Assembly (NCBI GenBank): GCA_046533895.1
Contig: JAWDOK010000004.1
Coordinates: forward strand, 1 to 64,000
DNA length: 64,000 bases
Origin: Acidianus hospitalis
GTDB lineage: Archaea; Thermoproteota; Thermoprotei_A; Sulfolobales; Sulfolobaceae
Reading direction: 5' to 3'
Below the pieces are notes generated by a model. It made no database searches. It saw nothing but the letters and a program-made list of their open reading frames with translations, and had not been told where the DNA came from. The first letter of the stretch is position 1. Each line of letters begins with the position of its first letter. This document shows positions 29,981 to 41,475 of this stretch, in pieces. Position numbers and translations under genes: made by a program.

Positions 29981-30567
29981 ACTTTAACACGCCTCACTAT
30001 TTCTATTACTTTTTGCGTATCTTTCTTTCCAGGATATACTTCAACTCCGCTCGAAATATCTATCCACTTTGGGTCAATTTCTATCACTTTATCAATATTA
30101 TTTATATTTATCCCACCACCAATACCTACATCGTATTCTTTTGCTATTTTTCTAGCAAAATTTAGATCTATCTGAACTCCTTTCTTAGGGGAATCTAATA
30201 ATATCATGTCTGAATAACGAATTGCCTTATTTAAGTATGCTAAATACTTTTCACTAGCAGGAACATATAATATGATCCTCTTATCATATGAGTTTAACTC
30301 TTCTAGCTCAGAATCACTTAGGACTCTATGTATCTGTAGTAAGTCTGCATATTTCGCTTTTTCGATTAATTCAGAAATTTTCCCATTTACTTTAACAGAA
30401 ACAATAGGCTTCTCTGAAATTTTTTTAGCAATATTAATGAACTCGTCTTTTACATATCTTTTACTTATAGTGTCAGTAACAAACCCAAGATAATCTATAT
30501 TCATCTTAGATAGCTCTAAGATATCGCTAATCGTAGATATTCCACAAATTTTTAATTTAATTGTCAC
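29977..30567 (-). CDS. trpF: Phosphoribosylanthranilate isomerase
   Basis: TIM-barrel isomerase of 196 residues. The N-terminus KLKICGIST carries the catalytic cysteine, the catalytic aspartate lies in MILLDSPKKG, and the phosphate-binding glycines are in GIGGGININN and DISSGVE. Start is GTG within the end of trpD. Position between trpD and trpE matches the known Sulfolobus order. Confidence 0.95.
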   Translation of the reverse strand: MTIKLKICGISTISDILELSKMNIDYLGFVTDTISKRYVKDEFINIAKKISEKPIVSVKVNGKISELIEKAKYADLLQIHRVLSDSELEELNSYDKRIILYVPASEKYLAYLNKAIRYSDMILLDSPKKGVQIDLNFARKIAKEYDVGIGGGININNIDKVIEIDPKWIDISSGVEVYPGKKDTQKVIEIVRRVKV

Positions 30568-31597
30568 TTATCATCGCCATAAAATTCTTAAATATGTTTA
30601 AATTACCATTATGTGAAATTATGTCTGTTAGCTTATTTAATGATGTAGAAATTAGTTGAGAAGAATATTCGTAGCCATCTTTAAAGTCCTTAACGCGATC
30701 GCATGAATATAAAGCCACTGCAGAATTTACCTTTATGAACTCCTCTACAGCTTTATCTTTTCCCGCAAAAGCTCTCAAAACTTTGATTACCGACTCCTTA
30801 CCGTCATTAGCTAACAATTCTGAGATTTTTGGTTTATATTTTATAATCTCTGCAAAGTTAAATTCGTATTTATCAATATTATTACCTTTAATCTCATATA
30901 TTGTAGTAACGCCCAAAGGACTTACTTCATCCATTCCAGGCTCTCCATGAATTATTAAAAGCTTATCGTAAGAAAGAGAAAGCGCGGCTGTAGCTATTTT
31001 ATCCATAAATTTCTTTGAGAATATTCCCATAACTTGTTTTTTAGCCATAGCAGGATTTGTTAACGGACCTAGAAAATTGAATATTGTTCTAATTCCAAGA
31101 GTTTTCCTTACAGTTGCCACGTTCTTCATTGCTGGATGATAAAGTTGTGCGAATAGAAACACAAAATTATCCTTAGAAATTAGTTCTTTGGCTTTTTCTG
31201 GAGTTACATTTATATTATAACCAATAGTTTCTAAGAAATCTGCACTACCGCTCTTACTACTAGCAGCCCTATTACCATGCTTTGCTACCCTACAAACTTG
31301 ACTTATAACAATTGCGGTAGCAGTACTCACATTGATTGTTCCTAAGCCATCCCCTCCAGTACCGGCAGTGTCAACTACGTCGCCTAAATCAACTTTTACT
31401 GCATTAGCTCTCATTGATCTTACAAAGCCTATTATCTCTTCAGGAGCTTCGCCCTTAGTTTTAAGAGATGATAAAATTGCAGCTGAAACTAATTCTGGAA
31501 TTTCGCCTTTCATTATTGAGTTTGCAATCAATTCCGCTTCGTTTGTGCTTAGATCTTGTCTATCGGTTATTTTTTCTAAAATCTCTTTAAAATTCAT
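30557..31597 (-). CDS. trpD: Anthranilate phosphoribosyltransferase
   Basis: Adds phosphoribose to anthranilate. The 346 residues contain the PRPP motif DTAGTGGDGLGTINVSTA near 79, KHGNRAASSKSGSADFLE, and GPLTNPA. Length and motifs match the crystallised S. solfataricus enzyme. It overlaps trpA and trpF at either end by about 11 bases. Confidence 0.97.
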   Translation of the reverse strand: MNFKEILEKITDRQDLSTNEAELIANSIMKGEIPELVSAAILSSLKTKGEAPEEIIGFVRSMRANAVKVDLGDVVDTAGTGGDGLGTINVSTATAIVISQVCRVAKHGNRAASSKSGSADFLETIGYNINVTPEKAKELISKDNFVFLFAQLYHPAMKNVATVRKTLGIRTIFNFLGPLTNPAMAKKQVMGIFSKKFMDKIATAALSLSYDKLLIIHGEPGMDEVSPLGVTTIYEIKGNNIDKYEFNFAEIIKYKPKISELLANDGKESVIKVLRAFAGKDKAVEEFIKVNSAVALYSCDRVKDFKDGYEYSSQLISTSLNKLTDIISHNGNLNIFKNFMAMISDN

Positions 31598-32321
31598 TTA
31601 AAACACCTCTGAAATATTTTACTAAATTTATTGCGTCTTGAACTCCACCTTTCTCTATAGCTTCTATATATGCTGTACCTATAGCTATGCCATCCGCTCC
31701 AGCCCTTAATGCCTTTCTCATGTCTTCTACATCAGACAGTCCAAAACCTACTACTAGCTTATTATCTACTAATATTCTAATTCTTGTAATTAATGAGTCT
31801 ACACTTACTGGAATAGGAACTCCAGTAGTAGGTCTTACTCCATAATATAAGAAAATATCAGAAATTTTAGATACTTTTTGTATCAGGGGATCTGGAACTG
31901 AAGGAGCAGTAAATATTACGGCTTTTAACCCATGATCCTTAATTTTCTTGACGTATTTCTCATACTCGTCTACATAATCTATTATTAAATCTGGAAATAG
32001 TATACCATCAATGCCTATCTTAGCTAAATTAGAGAGGAAATCGTCAAGTACTGGTAACCAATCTTCAAGATACGTTAAGATTATTATGGGAATTTTTACT
32101 CTATCTCTAGTCTCTTTTAATAATGGCCAAATGTCCTTTAACCAGCTAGATACTTGCTTATAACTTCTTCTTATAACTGGACCGTCGTATTTAGCATACT
32201 TTGGTGGAACACCGATTTCTAAAATATCCGAACCCTCCTTGACGCATCCATCAATAAATTCCAAGTATTCCTTTTCTTTAGGATAACCTAGTGTAGCGTA
32301 AGAAACTAGCATCTTACTCAT
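31587..32321 (-). CDS. trpA: Tryptophan synthase alpha chain
   Basis: Cleaves indole-glycerol phosphate to indole. A short 244-residue TIM barrel with the catalytic glutamate in ILEIGVPPKYAKYDGP and its aspartate partner a few residues on, LFPDLIIDY, YYGVRPTTGVP and VGFGLSDVEDM. It is shorter than bacterial TrpA (about 265). It starts in an ATGA overlap with trpB. Confidence 0.93.
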   Translation of the reverse strand: MSKMLVSYATLGYPKEKEYLEFIDGCVKEGSDILEIGVPPKYAKYDGPVIRRSYKQVSSWLKDIWPLLKETRDRVKIPIIILTYLEDWLPVLDDFLSNLAKIGIDGILFPDLIIDYVDEYEKYVKKIKDHGLKAVIFTAPSVPDPLIQKVSKISDIFLYYGVRPTTGVPIPVSVDSLITRIRILVDNKLVVGFGLSDVEDMRKALRAGADGIAIGTAYIEAIEKGGVQDAINLVKYFRGVLNEF

Positions 32322-33592
32322 TTTGATAACCTTTTCATCATTGACTCATAGTTTGGTAAATCCAATAACCCATGACCACTTAAATTAAATACGATAACTT
32401 TTCTCTCGTGATTCTTCTTAGCTTTTAATGCCTCATCTATAACGGCTTTTATCGCATGTGCTGATTCCGGTGCTGGAACTATTCCCTGAGCTTCAGCAAA
32501 CAATTTTGCAGCCTCGAATATCTCTGGTTCACTATATTCTCTCCATTCGACTATCCCTTCTTTTATGAGTAGACTTAAGGACGGTGCCGCACCGTGATAT
32601 CTAAGACCTCCTGCATATATTGGTGGTGGTACATAATCCTTACCTAAAGTTATCATCTTTACCATTGGCAATAAACCCGCACTGTCTGGGAAATCATACA
32701 TATAATCTCCTTGACTAAATTTAGGTATTTCGTAAGAACCTACTGCAATGAATTTTTCTCCTCTTTTAGCTCCTAAGAAAGGAAACGCAAAGCCACCGAA
32801 ATTACTTCCTCCACCTACACATCCTATTAAGATATCTGGCTCCTCACCTAGAATATCCATCTGCTTCATTGCTTCTTGGCCTATAACGCTCTGGTGGAGT
32901 ATTGCTACATCTAATACGCTACCTACTAGATATCTATAATTATTAGTTAAGGCATATTCTATTGCCTCGCTCATTGCTACTCCTAAAGATCCTGGATGAG
33001 AAGGATTTTCAGCTAAAACTTTCCTTCCATATTCCGTTAAATTTGTAGGACTTGCGTAAACTTTTCCTCCATATAATTCCATTATAGTTCTTCTCTGAGG
33101 CTTTTGTTCATAACTTACTTTTACCATGAAAATTGTAGATTCCATGTTATACATCCTTGCTGCTAAAGCTACGGCTGTACCCCACTGCCCAGCTCCAGTC
33201 TCTGTAACTACATGATTAACTCCTTCTGCTTTAGCAAAATATGCTTGAGGTAAAGCAGTGTTTATCTTATGTGAACCTGTGGGAGTGGCACCTTCAAACT
33301 TGAAGTAAATTTTTGCAGGAGTGTTTAGCATTTCTTCAAGTCTTTTTGCCCTCATTAAGGGAGTTGGTCTACCTATATTAAGGTACGCTTCCCTTACCTC
33401 TTCTGGAATTTTTATAAATCTCTCCACAGTAAACTGTTGCCTTAAAACTTCCTTTGGCATTATCTTTCTTAATAGATCTATCCTAGAAAATTCTGCATCT
33501 GGAGGATCTCTTGGAGGTGGGAGTGGTTTGGGAAGATCAGGTATTATATTATACCAATATTTGGGAAGAATTTCTTCCCTCTCTATTGCCAT
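32318..33592 (-). CDS. trpB: Tryptophan synthase beta chain, TrpB2 type
   Basis: PLP enzyme of 424 residues. The PLP lysine is in TPTGSHKINTALPQA near 128, and ETGAGQWGTAVALA and CVGGGSNFGG are clear. The extended N-terminus (LPKPLPPPRDPPDAEF) marks the TrpB2 subgroup, which in S. solfataricus was reported to prefer O-phosphoserine over serine. It is the first gene of the operon, and the gene order is trpB-A-D-F-E-G-C. Confidence 0.95.
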   Translation of the reverse strand: MAIEREEILPKYWYNIIPDLPKPLPPPRDPPDAEFSRIDLLRKIMPKEVLRQQFTVERFIKIPEEVREAYLNIGRPTPLMRAKRLEEMLNTPAKIYFKFEGATPTGSHKINTALPQAYFAKAEGVNHVVTETGAGQWGTAVALAARMYNMESTIFMVKVSYEQKPQRRTIMELYGGKVYASPTNLTEYGRKVLAENPSHPGSLGVAMSEAIEYALTNNYRYLVGSVLDVAILHQSVIGQEAMKQMDILGEEPDILIGCVGGGSNFGGFAFPFLGAKRGEKFIAVGSYEIPKFSQGDYMYDFPDSAGLLPMVKMITLGKDYVPPPIYAGGLRYHGAAPSLSLLIKEGIVEWREYSEPEIFEAAKLFAEAQGIVPAPESAHAIKAVIDEALKAKKNHERKVIVFNLSGHGLLDLPNYESMMKRLSK

Positions 33593-33606
33593 TGGCTCAA
33601 CAAGAA

Positions 33607-33640
33607 CACCAAAATAAAATGTTAAGCTGTGGTATATAAA
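33607..33640 (-). promoter_or_regulatory. trp operon promoter
   Basis: On the minus strand TTTATATACC (33640-33631) is a strong TATA element about 45 bases before the trpB ATG, implying a short leader. GGTG at 33610-33607 is the likely ribosome site. The element sits immediately downstream of the acylphosphatase stop. No leader-peptide attenuator with tandem Trp codons is visible. Confidence 0.65.
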
Positions 33641-33916
33641 CTAATATGTCTCAAAAGAGTCGAATTCACCTTTATAATCTTCCATTTCATAATCTACTTT
33701 TTCAACCTTAGCTAATGGAGGACCTTGTCTTAAGTAATCAAGAAGTTTTTCTAAGGCTTCTTCATAGCCTTCAGCAACTACTTCCACTGTTCCATCATCT
33801 AAATTTTTTGCATAACCTTTTATTCCCAATCTTATTGCATTTATCTGAACAAATCTTCTAAATCCTACACCTTGTACTCTACCATATACTTTAGCCTTCA
33901 TTCTTCTTAACAACAT
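33641..33916 (-). CDS. acyP: Acylphosphatase
   Basis: Small hydrolase of carboxyl-phosphates, 91 residues. The N-terminal phosphate loop VYGRVQGVGFRRFVQ holds the catalytic arginine, and GYAKNLDDGTVEV holds the catalytic asparagine; the C-terminus ends EFDSFETY. I start at the ATG at 33916 after GAGGTGA. A GTG at 33946 would add ten residues unlike the family and would run through the C/D sRNA candidate. Confidence 0.95.
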   Translation of the reverse strand: MLLRRMKAKVYGRVQGVGFRRFVQINAIRLGIKGYAKNLDDGTVEVVAEGYEEALEKLLDYLRQGPPLAKVEKVDYEMEDYKGEFDSFETY

Positions 33917-33921
33917 AATCA

Positions 33922-33973
33922 CCTCAGTGTCGCTCCACTTCCTCACTGCTCAGACAAATCCCTTTCATCAACA
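33922..33973 (-). ncRNA. C/D box sRNA candidate upstream of acylphosphatase
   Basis: On the minus strand the element order is textbook: C box TTGATGA (33971-33965), 11-base guide, D' CTGA (33953-33950), three-base spacer, C' GTGAGGA (33946-33940), 12-base guide, D box CTGA (33927-33924). C and C' each differ from consensus at one base. A TATA-like TTTTAAAG near 34000 would start transcription at about 33975. These RNAs guide 2'-O-methylation opposite the fifth base before D or D'. The guides predict targets ACAAAUCCCUU and UGUCGCUCCACU; I cannot name the rRNA or tRNA site. It also lies in the 5' leader of acyP. Confidence 0.72.
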
Positions 33974-34008
33974 ATATATATTTAATCTACATTTTCCCTT
34001 TAAAAGTG

Positions 34009-35094
34009 ATGATTAGAATAGCAATAGCCGGTTTAGGAAATTGCGCCTCAATGCTTATTCAAGGAATAGAATATTATAAAAATAAGGGAGACAATTACTA
34101 TGAAGGATTAATTACCCCAATTATAGGCAATTATAAAGTGACTGACATAGAGGTAGTAGCAGCATTTGACATTTCCAAGAATAAAATTGGAAAAGACATT
34201 GCAGAAGCAATATTTCAACCTCCAAATATAACTCCAAAAATAGTAGAAATGAGGAAAACTGGAGTAAAAGTGTCTCCAGGGCCAGTATTAGATGGAGTAG
34301 CACCACATATGAAATCTGTATTTAATCCTATTCAAGGGCAAGTTAACATAGAAGACGTTGTTAACGTATTGAAAGAAAGCAAGACAGACATTTTAATAAA
34401 TTTATTGCCAGTAGGAAGCGAAGAAGCATCTAGAGCTTATGCTAAAGCAGCCTTAGAGGCAGGCGTAGCATTCATTAATGCTATTCCAGTCTTCATAGCT
34501 AGTGACCCTACTGGTAAGTTTCCAGAAGAATTCGCAAAAAGAGGATTACCTATAGCTGGAGATGATATAAAAGGACAAGTAGGGGCAACAATATTTCATA
34601 GGGCAATAACCTCGCTCTTCATGTTGAGAGGAGTTAAAGTAGAAGAAACTTACCAGTTAAACGTAGGCGGAAACACGGATTTTTTAAATATGAAAACAGA
34701 AGAAAGGTTACAGTCTAAAAGAATAAGTAAAACTAAAGCAGTAACTAGCACTTTAGATAACGAAGAAGAAATTGAGAAAGAAGGCAAAATAAGGATAGGT
34801 CCCAGTGATTATATACCGTTCTTAGGTAATACTAAAGTAGCTTACATTTATGTTAAAGGTTCAGGGTTCGCTGGAATGCCTATAAAAGTTGAAGCTAGCT
34901 TAGAGGTAGACGACAAATCTAATTGTGCCGCAGTGTTAGTAGATGTAATAAGAGCCGTAAAACTTGCATTAGATAGAAAAATTGGTGGACCTCTAATTAA
35001 AGTATCTGCATTCTATTTCAAGCATCCTCCAATACAAGCAAAAAATGATGAGGAGGCGTACAAATGGTTTGATGAATTTGTGCGAAATTTGTGA
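34009..35094 (+). CDS. ino1: Myo-inositol-1-phosphate synthase
   Basis: Cyclises glucose-6-phosphate to inositol-phosphate, needed for archaeal inositol phospholipids. The 361 residues have a Rossmann N-terminus IAIAGLGNCASMLIQGIEYY, LINLLPVGSEEASRAYA, GDDIKGQVGAT, and LNVGGNTDFLNM. A GTG one codon upstream of the ATG is an alternative start. ATATATATTTAAT at 33973-33985 is a TATA element about 25 bases before it, so the message is probably leaderless. Confidence 0.94.
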   Translation: MIRIAIAGLGNCASMLIQGIEYYKNKGDNYYEGLITPIIGNYKVTDIEVVAAFDISKNKIGKDIAEAIFQPPNITPKIVEMRKTGVKVSPGPVLDGVAPHMKSVFNPIQGQVNIEDVVNVLKESKTDILINLLPVGSEEASRAYAKAALEAGVAFINAIPVFIASDPTGKFPEEFAKRGLPIAGDDIKGQVGATIFHRAITSLFMLRGVKVEETYQLNVGGNTDFLNMKTEERLQSKRISKTKAVTSTLDNEEEIEKEGKIRIGPSDYIPFLGNTKVAYIYVKGSGFAGMPIKVEASLEVDDKSNCAAVLVDVIRAVKLALDRKIGGPLIKVSAFYFKHPPIQAKNDEEAYKWFDEFVRNL

Positions 35095-35336
35095 AGAAAA
35101 GGAGGCTAAATACTCCTGCAAACTTTGCGGAAGAAAAGTCTGCGAAGACGATTTTGTTAAAGAAAAAGGAATTTGCAAAGTATGTGAAATTAGTTTATGC
35201 CAAATATGTCACCAGCACTTATCTTTAGGATATTGTGAAATTTGCGGAAGATTAATATGTGATGAGTGCACAGCCTATTTTGACGGTTCAAGAAGAATAT
35301 GTAAGGAGTGTTATGCTAAAAAAGTAAGTTCAAAAA

Positions 35337-35362
<26 letters not shown>
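35072..35362 (+). CDS. Cys-rich B-box/LIM-like zinc-finger protein
   Basis: About 96 residues with repeated CxxC pairs (CEIC, CKLC, CKVC, CQIC, CEIC, CDEC, CKEC), resembling tandem B-box or treble-clef zinc fingers. I start at the ATG at 35072 (MNLCEIC), inside the end of ino1; the frame is open to 35045. Role unknown, possibly protein-protein contact. It converges on ppsA with a 26-base overlap. Confidence 0.72.
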
Positions 35363-37685
<2,323 letters not shown>

Positions 37686-37773
37686 AATTTATCACCAAAT
37701 AATTTATACACTTAATACCTTAAAAAGTTACTTAGATTATTTAAACTAACAAAAAAGGTAATAAACATAAAAA

Positions 37774-38430
37774 TTATTTCTGTGTAGGCGCAGCCTTTTG
37801 AGTAGTAGTGACCATAGAGGGTAATTCTGGGAAGTTTTCCTTCATTCTTTGTTCAGCTATTACAGATGCTTCTTGTAATATCTTCTTAGCCTCTGGGTTA
37901 CTTGCTACATAATCTATATTTCCACCAGTAAAGTCTCCAGCTTCAATTACAACTTCTTGCAATCCTTCCTCTATCTCTTCTAATTCTAAACCTAATTCTG
38001 GCATCATACCTTTCATCGATTCTCTAAGCTCTTTTATTACTCCCACTACTGGGACTAGATTAGTAAATACATCGCCCAATTCTGTAACAGTCTCTAATCT
38101 GAGCTCTACTTGCTCTAGAGCTATTTGCGTAGTTATAAGCTGCTTTGAAACTTTCCTTATTTCTGCAATTTCATTAGCGTACATTGCAGCTCTGGCTTGA
38201 TCTTTATTCATTTGTGCCTCAATTACTCTCTCGAATAACGTTCTATCCCTTTCCTGCATCTTAGAGATGTAAACGTCCAACCTACTTAATGTTGTTCTTA
38301 ATCTGTATTGAGCCATTATTAGTTTATATCTCAATGGCTCTTTACTCTTGAAGGCACCCTTAATTTTATCTGCAAGACTTGGTTCTTGTTTTCCATTCCA
38401 TCCCTTTACGAATTCTTCCATCTTTGCCAT
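37774..38430 (-). CDS. cdvB2: CdvB2-like ESCRT-III paralog
   Basis: ESCRT-III protein of 218 residues with the helical core (about 30-170) and a MIM2-like motif ENFPELPSMV near the C-terminus, but no winged helix, which separates it from CdvB. In Sulfolobus such paralogs drive constriction and abscission. Its place near the trp region matches the CdvB2 gene of other Sulfolobales from memory, so I prefer CdvB2 over CdvB1. AGGTTAA and a TATA-like stretch lie in its promoter. Confidence 0.85.
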   Translation of the reverse strand: MAKMEEFVKGWNGKQEPSLADKIKGAFKSKEPLRYKLIMAQYRLRTTLSRLDVYISKMQERDRTLFERVIEAQMNKDQARAAMYANEIAEIRKVSKQLITTQIALEQVELRLETVTELGDVFTNLVPVVGVIKELRESMKGMMPELGLELEEIEEGLQEVVIEAGDFTGGNIDYVASNPEAKKILQEASVIAEQRMKENFPELPSMVTTTQKAAPTQK

Positions 38431-38503
38431 GTTGATTTAGATCTTTAGGTTAACTTAAATTAAATAGAGAGACTTATAATACGTGAGAGAGTGACGTTAT
38501 AAA

Positions 38504-38779
38504 ATGAGGGCATTTGAAGCTAAAATATGTGGAGAAAAGCTTATATTGCAAAATAAAAGCGGAAAAACACTTTTTATTAGAGAGATCCTAATAAAATACA
38601 AGGTAACAGTAACTACTGTCGATGAAAAGACTGCCTTAAAAACTATAACAGATAGTATAAAGATAAATAGAGATGTTCAAGATAAGATAGAAATTCCATT
38701 AGTTTCTACAGATGTAGCAGAAATATCTGTAATTTATAGGCAAGACGAGATTACTTTGAGGGAAGATATTTCCCTATAA
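38504..38779 (+). CDS. Unknown 91-residue beta-rich protein
   Basis: Not recognised. The sequence is nearly all beta strand (KLILQNKSGKTLFIREILIKYKVTVTTVD, VAEISVIYRQDEITLREDI), compatible with an Ig-like or jelly-roll small domain. It is divergent from cdvB2; a TATA-like CTTATAATAC lies about 25 bases before the ATG. Its end overlaps the UbiD-family gene tail-to-tail by 29 bases. Confidence 0.65.
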   Translation: MRAFEAKICGEKLILQNKSGKTLFIREILIKYKVTVTTVDEKTALKTITDSIKINRDVQDKIEIPLVSTDVAEISVIYRQDEITLREDISL

Positions 38780-40196
38780 TTTTATTCCATATTGGTTCTA
38801 TCTTTTTGACTACATTCTCATCACTTTTTACCTCTTCTGGCCATTCTCTTCCCAATTCTTCCTTAAATTTTCTAGTAGCATCTATGCCTATTTTACTACC
38901 CAGTGGCGGATGAAGAGATGTGTGGTCTAATGAATCGTTCATAACGTTAGGAATTATTAAAACATCCCTTGCGGGATCTACAGTAGTAGCTATTGCATAC
39001 ATTACTTGATTAATATCATGAACATTTACATCAGCATCAACTATTATAATAAATTTAAGGAAACTCAACTGTCCGTTCCCCCATATCGACATCATAACTC
39101 TTTTAGCTTGGCCAGGGAAGGTCTTTCTTATTGAGAAAATGCCTATGCCAGTAAAAAGGCCATACTCAGGTAAGTTCATATCTACCAGTTCAGGAATAAC
39201 TAACCTTATAAAAGGTAAGAATATTCTCTCAACTGCTTTACCTATCCATGCATCCTCGAGAGGAGGTTTTCCAACAGAGGTAGCATGAAATATTGGATTA
39301 TCTCTGATGTAAATTTTATCTACCTTAAATGTAGGATAGTAATCTACTGGCGTGTAATAGCCTAAATGATCCCCAAAAGGACCCTCTGGCCTTAAGTCTT
39401 CTAAATCTACATAACCTTCAATTACAGACTCTGCAGTAGAAGGAACTAAAATTCCATTATCTAACTTATAAAGTTCTACACCTTCGCCTCTTAAGATACC
39501 TGCAAAAAGGTATTTATCAATGCCTGGAGGGACAGGAGAGGCTGCAGTAAAAGCTATTACTGGATCTACTCCATTAACAATTGCTACGGGAATCTTATTA
39601 ATTCTCATTTCCTTATATTTTGCCGCAGCTAGCGATCCCCTTTTAAATGCTTGCCAATGCATTAATGCTTCCTTATCATTTAATATCTGAATTCTATATA
39701 CGCTGACATTATGAACGTCAGTCTCTGGGTCCTTAGTTACTACTAATGAAAATGTAAAAAACCTACCAGCATCTTTAGGCCACGTTTTTAGTGCAGGAAA
39801 ACTTTCTAGTCCCATTTCTCTTTCCTTAAACTTTGGTTTTCCAGATTTTGGCATGATTTTTCCTAGTTTCAAAAAATTTGGGAGAGATTTTATTTTATCA
39901 ATAAGAGATAATGGTATACCTTGAAATTCAGTTAGAAAATTTTTTCCTATATCCTCTAAATTATCTACTCCTAAAATTTCCTTAACAGCATCTATTGAGT
40001 AAAAAATATTAGTAATCAATTTCCATTCTCTATAATTTTTAATGTTAGTAAATAGAAGTGGAGGTAAATGTGAGTAAGTAGCTCTCCTACTTAGTTCTGC
40101 AATCTCTAAATTTACGTCAACTTCATCATCAATCTGTACAATTTTACCCCTCTTAAGCATAAAATTTATATAATCTCTCAGATCTTCAAATGTCAT
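38751..40196 (-). CDS. UbiD-family prenylated-FMN decarboxylase
   Basis: A 481-residue member of the UbiD family, which removes carboxyl groups using prenylated FMN. Visible are the N-terminal FEDLRDYINFMLKRGKIVQI, the VSVYRIQILND strand, GPFGDHLGYYTPVDYYP and the metal/cofactor region with E and R residues, and SLDHTSLHPPLGSKIGIDATRK. Substrate is unknown; in archaea one UbiD member acts in the mevalonate route on trans-anhydromevalonate phosphate, and this could be that protein. Confidence 0.88.
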   Translation of the reverse strand: MTFEDLRDYINFMLKRGKIVQIDDEVDVNLEIAELSRRATYSHLPPLLFTNIKNYREWKLITNIFYSIDAVKEILGVDNLEDIGKNFLTEFQGIPLSLIDKIKSLPNFLKLGKIMPKSGKPKFKEREMGLESFPALKTWPKDAGRFFTFSLVVTKDPETDVHNVSVYRIQILNDKEALMHWQAFKRGSLAAAKYKEMRINKIPVAIVNGVDPVIAFTAASPVPPGIDKYLFAGILRGEGVELYKLDNGILVPSTAESVIEGYVDLEDLRPEGPFGDHLGYYTPVDYYPTFKVDKIYIRDNPIFHATSVGKPPLEDAWIGKAVERIFLPFIRLVIPELVDMNLPEYGLFTGIGIFSIRKTFPGQAKRVMMSIWGNGQLSFLKFIIIVDADVNVHDINQVMYAIATTVDPARDVLIIPNVMNDSLDHTSLHPPLGSKIGIDATRKFKEELGREWPEEVKSDENVVKKIEPIWNKIIGKYLPSK

Positions 40197-40293
40197 ATTT
40201 TATAACATTCATTTTGCACAAAGCTTATATTTTTATATTTAATTCAGCTTAATCGGCTGGTGACAAAAGGTTGGAAACAAACTAGAAGGATAC

Positions 40294-41475
40294 ATGAAAT
40301 GCCTAGACTGCGGATATGAAACAGATATTAATCAAAAAATAATAACCTGCCCCAGATGCGGCGGCCTTTTAGAAATTAAAGTAAAACTAAAAGGCTTCTC
40401 ATTCTCTAACCTTAAAGGAAGAGGAGTTTGGAGATATAAAGACGCAATTCCTGGAAATTACTCTAAGATAGTAACTATAAATGAAGGAAATACTCCATTA
40501 ATACCTTCAAGAATTTATAAGCAAACGTTCTATAAATTTGAAGGAGCAAACCCTACTGGAAGCTTTAAAGATAGAGGAATGACCGTTGCAGTAAGCTCAG
40601 CAGTAAATACTGGATATAAGGTAGTTGCAGCAGCGTCTACAGGAAACACTGCAGCTTCAGCAGCAGCTTATGCATCAAGAGCAGGATTAAGAATATACCT
40701 TGTTTTACCTAAAGGCAAAGTAGCATTAGGTAAGCTTGCCCAATCTATTCTATATGGTGCAACAATACTAGAGGTCAATGGAAGTTTTGATATAGCCATG
40801 GCATCTGTAATGAGACTGTATAAGGATCTAGGAATTGTTTATCCTCTCAACTCATTTAATCCTTGGAGGCTGGAGGGGCAAAAAACTATTGCATACGAAA
40901 TTGCGGAAGAAATAGGAGAGCCAGATAACGTAATTGTTCCGGTAGGAAATGCAGGTAACATATATGCTATTTGGAAAGGGTTCACTGAACTGCAAGAGGC
41001 TGGGGTTATTTCTAAAATACCTAGAATGATAGGAATTCAAGCAGAAGGGGCTGCACCAATAGCTAAAGCCATAGAAAAAGGACTTAATGAACCAGAGTTC
41101 TTTGAAAATCCGGAAACTATTGCTACCGCCATTAGAATAGGTAAGCCAGTAAATTGGAAAAAAGCAATAAAAGCCATAAGGAGTTCAAAAGGTACAGCAT
41201 TATCAGTTTCTGATCAAGAAATTATAGATGCACAAAAGAAACTCGCAAGAGAAGAAGGAATAGGAGCAGAACCTGCGTCCGCTGCAGCCTTAGCAGGTTA
41301 TGAAAAGGCAATCAACGAAGGTATAGTAGATAAGGATCAAAAGAATGTGTTAATCTTAACAGGACATGCGTTAAAAGATCCAGACGCAATGCTAAGACTA
41401 GATGCAAGAAGAATCCTAATTAATCCAGAACATATAGAAAATATAGTTTTAGGTGAGATAAATGATAATAATTAA
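40294..41475 (+). CDS. thrC: Threonine synthase
   Basis: PLP enzyme converting O-phosphohomoserine to threonine. The 393 residues begin with a zinc-ribbon-like MKCLDCGYETD and CPRCGG, then the PLP lysine in NPTGSFKDRGM near 91, AASTGNTAASAAAYASRAG and VPVGNAGN. It is first in a run with lysC, asd, a PHP gene and nreA, and overlaps lysC by 14 bases. Confidence 0.95.
   Translation: MKCLDCGYETDINQKIITCPRCGGLLEIKVKLKGFSFSNLKGRGVWRYKDAIPGNYSKIVTINEGNTPLIPSRIYKQTFYKFEGANPTGSFKDRGMTVAVSSAVNTGYKVVAAASTGNTAASAAAYASRAGLRIYLVLPKGKVALGKLAQSILYGATILEVNGSFDIAMASVMRLYKDLGIVYPLNSFNPWRLEGQKTIAYEIAEEIGEPDNVIVPVGNAGNIYAIWKGFTELQEAGVISKIPRMIGIQAEGAAPIAKAIEKGLNEPEFFENPETIATAIRIGKPVNWKKAIKAIRSSKGTALSVSDQEIIDAQKKLAREEGIGAEPASAAALAGYEKAINEGIVDKDQKNVLILTGHALKDPDAMLRLDARRILINPEHIENIVLGEINDNN

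Noticed and set aside
33593..33640. A trp attenuator or leader peptide upstream of trpB
   Set aside because: The leader is only about 20 bases and contains no tandem Trp codons or competing hairpins.
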